Positions 32,901 through 41,900 of a DNA stretch of 64,000 bases are shown here, one piece after another; positions within the stretch are counted from its first letter, which is position 1; each line of letters starts with the position of its first letter. The stretch comes from Stomoxys calcitrans (taxonomy: Eukaryota > Arthropoda > Insecta > Diptera > Muscidae). The position numbers and the translations under genes are program-made. Where the stretch lies: assembly GCF_963082655.1 (NCBI RefSeq), contig NC_081555.1, forward strand, positions 26,904,776 to 26,968,775, written 5' to 3'. Below the pieces are notes generated by a model that saw only the letters and a list, made by a program, of their open reading frames with translations, did not search any database and was not told the origin of the DNA.

Positions 32901-35900
32901 AGGAAGGTGTACTAAAACTACCCTTTCCCAAAGTAAAGGGTACTAAAACTACCCTTTTCCCAAGAAAAGCGTACTAAAACTACCCTTTCCCAAAGGAAAG
33001 GGTACAAAAACTACTCTTTTCCAAAGGAAAGGTTACTAAAACTACCTTTTACAAAGGAAAGGGTACTAAAACTAACCTTTTCTAAACTTTCCTTTCCTTT
33101 CCTTGGGGAAAGGGTAGTTCTTGTACATCTTCCACCTTCCTTTTCCAAAGCACAGCATACTAAAAGTACCCTTTCCAAAAGGAAAGATTATTCAAACTAC
33201 CCTTTTCCACAGGAAAATGTACTAAAACTACCCTTTCCCAAAGGAAAGGGCACTAAAACTATCTTTTACAAAGTGAAGGGTACTAAAACTAACCTTTCCT
33301 AAAGGAAAGGGTACTAAAATCACCCTTTTCTAAAGGAATGGGTTCTAAAACTACGCTTTTTTAAAAGAAAGGGTAGTAAAACTACTTTTTTCAAAGGAAG
33401 GGTTACTACAACTATCCTTTTCCAAAGGAAAGGGTACTAAAACTACCTTTTCCTAAAGGAAAGTATTCTAAAACTACCTCTTCAAAGTTTATTTGATATC
33501 GATTCAAGCAACCCATTTCATTCGCCTCGTGCACATATTTGCCAATTAAACACATATCAGATTTTCCCAACACGCGCTCATTCATTAAACTCTTTTTCAG
33601 TTTCCCTCTTCAGCTGAATGCCAGCAGGGGTTTTTCTTGGCAAACGGATATGAATGAACTTTCCGTTTAATTCATAAATGTGCTCTGCAAAATCCTTTAA
33701 AAGCATTTTCACAGGAAATATGATTTTGGATTTTCTTTGTTGTTGTTACAGCATTTCTCTACATTACACCCCCCTCTCTCTCCCTCTCGCCATGACAGGC
33801 AAAGACAAAGTTACTTAAGCTGGCTAAAATGACGTCAATAAACTTTTAACTGTTGCTACTCACACCTTAACACATCCTTCATGTTGTGCCATTGCATGGA
33901 GAAGGGTGGGTAAGGTGGGGGTATAATATTTGCTTTATTTGTGTTACAGCAAAAAACTATAAAAACATTGTCTGTGTGTATACAAGCCACATGTGAGAAG
34001 GGTCAGAGATCTCTAGTGTGCAAAAGAGTGGTGATGTGCAACTAGTGTAGGCGTTAGCAATAGCTAGCGATTGTTGATTCCAGGAAAATCCTTTTGTATC
34101 CCCATCTAAAGGGGGGGTTTTTGATTTGCACTTTGGCACACACAGAAGTGTTTAACTCTGCTACTGCTTTAATGTTGGTTTTAGTTTTCCATTGAGATGA
34201 AAGATTATTTGCTGAATGTTTCCACTTGAAATATGGCTAAGAATAATTTTGTGTTTTTATGTTGTTTTTATTGCAAGACAAAAGGACGTGTTTCCTTGAA
34301 AGATTACATATCGGTTTGGTAATATTTTAATGGGTTTTGGCAACCATTTCTTTATCTCAATTTGGTGTACCAAGTATTTGAAATGGGATTGCTAAGGAAA
34401 GATTATTTCGGAGATATGCAAAGGAGTAGAGGTTTCATTATTATTATTATAATTAAATTTGGCAAAGGTTTTAAATATATGAAAAAAATAAATAAAATTT
34501 TCTAGAAATGATAGAAAATCATTAAAAGTAGTCTAAAAATTGTCAACATTTTTATTTCTATAGAAAAAGTGATGTTCAAAACACGAATTTTATAGAAAAT
34601 GTTTAAAAACTGAAGTTTTTATACAAATGGTGCCTGAATAAGGATAGTTCACTGGCTCTACAGGAGGGTGATTAGATCAATACTTACTTACGCCTCAGTA
34701 GTTTGATGGACAACATAAGGTGCAACATAAGGACTTTACAACAGATTCAGAGAACATGTTGTCTTGCCATAGGTAGAGCGATGAGGAGCACGCCTACTAG
34801 GGCGCTGGAGACTATTCTAGATATTCGACCCATTGACATACAGATTAACTGTGACGCAACCACTGCGGCTATGAGACTTAAGGCGATGGGAGAATGGATT
34901 GAGTATGGGAGCAGCTCATACCATCGTGGTATAATCGATGCGACGATAGGAAACCCGAAAGGAAGGGAAGAGGTTTCCGATAGGATACCAGAATTGATCC
35001 TTGAGGTCGAGTGCGAGGCACTGCTGCCAGCGGCACAGTCTTGGTTTGACGAAACCCTAATATTGTCATCTGGAAGATCGTGTTACACGGATGGATCAAA
35101 GCTAGAGGACTAAATGGGTCTGGGGTCCACAATGAGAACGCAGGGACTGAGATCTGTTTTAGACTGCCTGTCCATAATACGGTCCTGCAGGCGGTGATCC
35201 CTGCGATCACGGAATGGGCGAGGTGGTGTGTTGTTAATGCGAGGACGTGGAATGTGAACATCTTTACGGACAGTAAACAGGCCATAAGGGCAGCAATAAC
35301 AAGCAGGACGGTAAGGTCACAAATAGTCTTGCAGTGTAAGAAGGAGATTAACGCCTTCTCTGAGGATGGCAAAACCCGCATCGTTTGGCTGCCGGGCCGT
35401 AACGGAATAAGAGGGAATGAAAGGGCAAACGATTTGCCGGCGAAGGCCAGAGGACTGCCGATAATAAACTTGGTTAACCCAAAGCCTTTTGGGTCGACGC
35501 AGTCCGAGTCAAGGGCGTGGGCGATTAATGTGCATGCAAACCTGTGCAAAAGCGTAGGAAGCATAGGTAGGTAAGAAGGCGAAAATCCTATGGGAGATCC
35601 AGATCGAGAGAAGACGTGGGTATTACTGAAAGGAAGTAGGAAGGATGTCAGTATAGCTGTTGATATCATGACGGGACACATAGGACTACGAGCTCAGTTA
35701 TATAAAATCCCTGCGACAAGTTATAGCATGTGTAGGGCATGCGGGGAAGATGATGAGGATGTTGATGACGGCTTTCGCGTCATATTGATAGGAACTTTCA
35801 ATTTGTCTGCTTGGAAGAGTTTTTGGGTTAGGACGATTTTCTGGGTACTTAGACCCTATTTTTATAACCACATTCGTATTCTACTCTTCAATACCTTCTA

Positions 35901-38900
35901 TTTGATACCCATATTTCCCTTATCGGTCCACTTTTAATTTTGGGTGGTGTTTTTAAGGTACCGGGAGAGGGTCCTTCCCCTTCCGATATCAAAAAACTAT
36001 AAAGCCTATTCCTCCTTCCTAACTCAATTTGTAATCTTCTTCGGAATACCTTTCATTTGAGTTCCATATTGTCATCATCATCCAATAAATCTATTGTAGA
36101 ATGTTTTGGGGCTCAGGCGGCCCCCAGTTACTTGGACCCAATTGGGAAAGGGTAGTTTTAATACCTCTTTCCTTGGGAAAGGGCAGTTTTAATACCCTTT
36201 TCCTTGGGAAAGGGTAGTTTTAGTATTCTTTTCTTTGGGAAAGGGTAGTTTTATTACTCTTTTCCTTGGGAAAGGGTAGTCTTATTACTCTTTTCTTTGG
36301 GAAAGGGTAGTCTTATTACCCTTTTCCTTGAGAAAGTGTAGTTTTAGTACTCTTTTCTTTGGAAAAGGGTAGTTTTAGTACTCTTTTCTTTGGAAAAGGG
36401 TAGTTTTGTTTTTATAGAAAATTTTATCAAATTTTATCAAAAATTTTATCAAATTTTATCAAAAATTTTATCAAATTTTATCAAAAATTTTAGGTTCGTG
36501 TAGCCACCCAGACTTTTGGTCCCAAAAATGGATATTGGTTTCGTGCTCTACTCTCAAATATATATATTTTTTTTCAACCCCAACTAAGCAAATAAACCCA
36601 GGTTAGGGGGGTTTATTGGGGGTGGGGCGGATCTCCAGACACTTGGTCCCGAAAATGGATACTGAATTTGTGCCTTTCTCTTAATTACCTTTCATTTGAG
36701 CCCCATATCACCATAGCTCGAAAATATGTCCCGTTATTAGGGTGTTTTGGGGTGGGGCAGCTGTCAAATTCCTTGGTCCAAAAATTGGACAACAGATTTG
36801 TTTTCTGCTCTTAAATACCTTTCATTTGATACCCATATTGTCCGAATCGGTAAACATGTTCGTTTGGGGGGGTTTTGGGGTAGGGCGCACATTGGTTCAA
36901 GTTCATTGAACGAGCGGCTAAAAATAGAAGAAGTTGTCGAAGGACAATGAAACTTGGCACATAGGCATTTTTTGTTTGAATCAAGAAAAAATGGAAAAAT
37001 CAAAATGATCCGCCCACTTTTACGCCCACCTCCCATACAAAGTAAAAATTAAATTTTGACCTACGGCATTGTTTTTTGGCACATAGCATTTTTAAACACT
37101 CAGAATCATTTGTGTGAAATTTGAAAAATATCCGCCCACTTTTACGCCCACTTCCCATACAACTTGTATTGAAAAAGTGGCATAACTCCCTTGATTTTTA
37201 ATGCATCAATTCAATTTTCACAAAAAGTAATTATTATAATTGTAGAATGGGCTCCTGAAAATATATACCTGATCCGCCCACTTTTACGGCCACCTCCCAT
37301 AGAAAAAACATGAATAAATAAATTAAGCATAGTCTTTTAATAATTTTTTAACATCATTATCGTACTCCAATTTTTTGATTTGCAGCTTTGAGCGAAATCT
37401 ATTTATAAATGGGTCTGAAGACAATAAAAGGTTATGCATTACATCTTCATTATCTTATCACTGCACTTGCCAATGTAATGTCAATTAGCATATCAATAAT
37501 ATTAGAAATGTATACCCAAAAGCAGAAATTTAAATCAGAAACTGTATATTGTTGTTGGTACTTAATGTATTACTTATTAAGCTCTAACGGAAAAGATTTT
37601 GTGCAATAAAGAGAGCAAGACATAATGTGTAGTTGTTATTGCATGCAACAACATAATAAATGAATGATAACACAGCACCTAATAGTCTATCGCTTGATCT
37701 TCTATTGTTGTTAACAGTAAAGAATTATGGCAACAACAACAACAAGCATGAACGAAAATTCACGTTTTCTTACTTTATCACTTTATAGTTTTTACTGTTT
37801 CTTTTGGAAAGGAGCAGGTATGAGCAGCTGAATTTTTTTTTAGCTTTTAGCTGAGACTTCAAGCTGTAATTTGACGTCTTTCGTTAAACAGCGCTCCACA
37901 GCGCTAAAAACATGCAGTCCACTGAAGTTGATGAACATTGAAATTTTGATGTTGTTTATATTTTGTTCTACGAAATTTTTTATGTGGCACTTTTTCCAAC
38001 TTTTTTTAATGCAAATCTCATCTATGACAATTGCCATTTACGAAAATATACAACAAAGTCAAATGATAAGTTTACTGTGATTGTACCAAAAGATTGAATA
38101 TACAGTAAATTTGCATGCCATTTTAAACAAGCGAACATATATGAACTTGGAGCGTGTCTGTCCAAAGAAATACTAAATATATCAGCCTAATATTACGGAA
38201 TCATAATATTCAACTATCTGACAACAAAATACCAAAAAATTATCCAAATCGGCGAACATGAAAAAAATGAATTTCGGCCACTCTTGAACCAATGTGGGGC
38301 GTCCCCCCGGTTATTTAACCCCAAAGCTTTATACCAATTTTGTGTTTTGGGGTTACCATAAGGTGATGCACCCATCTCCGGGATCTAGCCTGTTTGAAAA
38401 ATATGGTTAGGGGAGGGGGCGGCCCCTCGCGGATATCACAAAATGAAGTACTCTATTTTACCGGGTGGCTAAACTCGACCATCTGTGAAAATTTCATGAA
38501 AATCGGTTCAGCCGTGTTTTGAGTCTATTCGTAACAAACAAACAAAGTCATATGTAAAGGCAAAATTTTATTTTTATAGAAAATTTTTTCAAAATGTTTA
38601 GTTCTATGGAAAATTTTTTAAAAATTGCCAGAAAAGTTTCTATTCTCCTATGATAAGCTCTCACTTTACCATTTAACTCTTCTTTCGATGTCCAGACTAC
38701 ATTTTTAGAATTCCATATTTTTTTCTATTTTTAGCTCACATCACAATGAAAAAGTTCAAGGAAACCCTTGAACTTTTTGAATCACTGCACCATATAAAAC
38801 TGTTGATTTTTTTCCCTTCACAATTTGATTTTTTCCTCTTCGTTAAAATATCATATTTTTGGCTTTCCAATTTCATGAAAATCACTGTCATTGGAATTGT

Positions 38901-41900
38901 AATTATTTTCTGAAGCGTAGGTGTATTTACTTCGTTATCTCTGATTTTTCCATTTCATTGACCCCCCTAGTCGGTCGTTTCACAGTCATAGTGTTGTGAC
39001 GTTTATGACCCAACCTTGTGTCTGTTTGTTTTCAAACATTTTTTCTTCTCATTCATAAAAATATTACGTTGTAGCCCTTAACACAACAGAAACAGCACAG
39101 AACAACATGGCCGTATAATAAAATGTCCTTAATCCCAATTTCGCCCCCACATTACCAAAGGAACACCGCCCGAGCCATCAATCGTAAAACCCTCGCAATA
39201 CTCACCTCCAGTACTTGATCATCCCAAATGTTGTGCGTTGCACCCGAACTACGTGTACGCAGCACCCGATGCCTGTTTGTCAATGAATGACGATAATGAT
39301 GTGGATGTTGGTGTCCATGGTGTTTATGGCCCAATGCTGCTGCAGCAGCAGCACCACCACCCACACCTCCCATTAGACCGTAGTTAAGCAAAGTTGCACC
39401 ACCCACCGGCAAGCCCCCACCCGAGGTTGCCGTGGCAGCTCCAGCCACTGTGCCACCAGTTGCTGTTGCTGTATTATAGGGGGCCATGCCGCCACCCATA
39501 CCTAATCCGGCCATTAGATATGGATTGTATGACGAGTGCTGAAAAAAAGAGAGAGAGCACACAAAGAATGATTAAAGAGAAATACCGAACAATTTTCTAT
39601 AGAAAATTTAAAAATAAAATTTTGCTAAATTTTTTGTGAAAAATGAAATTTAGAAAAAATTTTCTACAGAAATAAAATTGTGACAAAATTTTCCATAAAT
39701 ATTAAATTTTGACAAAGTTTTCTATAGTATTAAAATTTTGACCAAATTTGTATAAATACAAAAATTGACAAAATTTAAAAAAAAATTACAAAATTTTTTT
39801 GTAATAATAAAATTCTCATAAAATTTTGACAAAATTTTGTTTAAAAAAATTTGACAACATTTTCTGTAAAAAATTATACTTTGAAAACGATTTCTGTAGA
39901 TATAAAATTGTGACAAAATTTTGGATAAAATTTTGTAAAAATTAAAAACTTTTAATTAAATTTTGACAAAATTTTGTAAAAAAAAAAATTTTTGACCAAA
40001 AGTTTTAAAAATTAAAATTTCAAAAAAATTTTAATAAAAAAATTTTCACAAAATTGTTGTTAAAAAAAATTAAATTTTGTCAAAATTTCCAATAAAAATA
40101 AATTTGTTGCACAACTTTTTATATTGTAGAAAAAAATTTTTACAAAATTTTCTTAAAAAAAAATAGCAAAATTTTATATAAAATAAAATATTGAAAAATT
40201 TTTCCTAAACAAAAATGTTGACAAAATTTTCTAAAAAAAAATAAAAATAAAAAAAATCTGATGAAATATTTTTTGACCTTTTTGTTAATAATATTGTGGT
40301 TTATAATCTGTCTTAAGGTCATGAGGAAAAAAACAGATGTGATTGTTTTCCCTCCCAAAATTGCAAATTTTGCCCATGAACATTCCACTAAGCAACAGAG
40401 GCAAACTTCTCACATATCAATGAGTGCAGTCCGATTCAAGTTTAAGCTCAATGATAAAGGGCCTCCTTTTTATAGCCGAATCCGAACGGCGTGCCGCAGT
40501 GCAACACCTCTTGGAGAGAAGTTTTACATGCCATAGTACCTCACAAATGTTGAAAGCATTAGGAGGGGAAAACCAACATTGAAAAATTTTTTCTGATGGT
40601 CTCGCCAAGATTTGAACCCTCCCCCTTACCCTAATTTTCAGAGACACCAGATCTCGGATGCAAAGCGAAGTTAGGTTAGGCTAGGTTTAAGTGGCAGTCT
40701 GCCATCAGACTCACTTAGACGTTTTCGTCCATTGTGATACCAAAGAAACAGAAGAAGGAAGATGCCTTCTAGTTCCTACCGTTGAAACATCCAGATCGCT
40801 TTAAAGATCCCAACAACTTGCGAATGTTCACATCCACTAAATCAGACAGATTCTCAAAGAAATGAGAACCTAAAGTGGAACTCCTTCTGACTGCTAGTGC
40901 GGGACACACACACTTAAGGCGTTCTTTAGTCTCTTCTTGTTCGATGTCCTCACAGCTTCTGCAAGAGTCGTTGCTGGCAAACTTCAGTGCATCAGCATGT
41001 TTTCCGATTAGACAGTTACCTGTCATGACGGACCCAATGACTGAGACGTCTGTTCTTCAAGTCTAGATTAGGCCACAGTGTTTTGGAATTCTCACAGCCT
41101 CGTCTTTGTGACCTTTTATCATTCTTTCCCTTTCAGGCTTGATTCCGAAGACTTAGGATATATGTCGCTAGAGGCATACCCACAGATTCTAGCATCCATG
41201 GAATGGGATATCTCTGTGGCCCGGCACCCCGAACAAGTGAATTTTGAACTGTTTAGCTATCTTCTTGAGAGATCTGCGACGGTCGAGGGTGGTTTTTGTG
41301 TTCAGAAATACATTCTCCAGGGATTTAATGGCTGCCTGGCTGTCTGAGAAGATATTTATGTCAATATCTTAGCCATTCAATCACTTCCTTAATTGCAAGG
41401 AGCTTCGCTTGATATACACTACAGTAGTCGGGTAACCTTTTAAATATGACCAGTTCAAGATCTTAAAAGTACACCCCAAAACCAACCTGGTCATTTAGTT
41501 TGGAACCATCCGTATAAAAGTCTATGTAACTTCTATTACCAGGGATATCGTAGTTCCAATCGGTTCTATCAGGAATAGTGGTACAGTACTTTTTATCAAA
41601 AAGCTGCTCAGGAAGGTTGTAATCCACACTGCCAGGAACGTCGGACATTGTATCAAGGATAACACAGTGTCCGTAGCCGCCACATGACCAATGATAAAGC
41701 TCCCTCACGGCAGTGGTCGCTGCAATTTGTCCAGCCACCATGTCCAAAGGCATATGATGTAGCATTTAATTCAGTGCATCAGATCTTGTCGTCCTCAGTG
41801 CGGCTGTGATGCACAAACAATCCATCCTTTGGATCCGCTAAAGTATTGAGCAGTAGGTGGACTTTTGAAGCGCCGTCCACCAGACCACAACACCATGTAG

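Noticed and set aside
31795..33490. CRISPR-like or telomere-like array
   Set aside because: It is a contiguous 30-31 bp minisatellite without spacers, internal to an intron.
34878..35681. 267-codon open frame on the minus strand
   Set aside because: It is exactly antisense to the RNase H part of a LINE read on the plus strand, and its translation has no domain.
39722..40388. Minus-strand frames rich in Phe, Asn and Ile
   Set aside because: They are translations of an AT-rich minisatellite.
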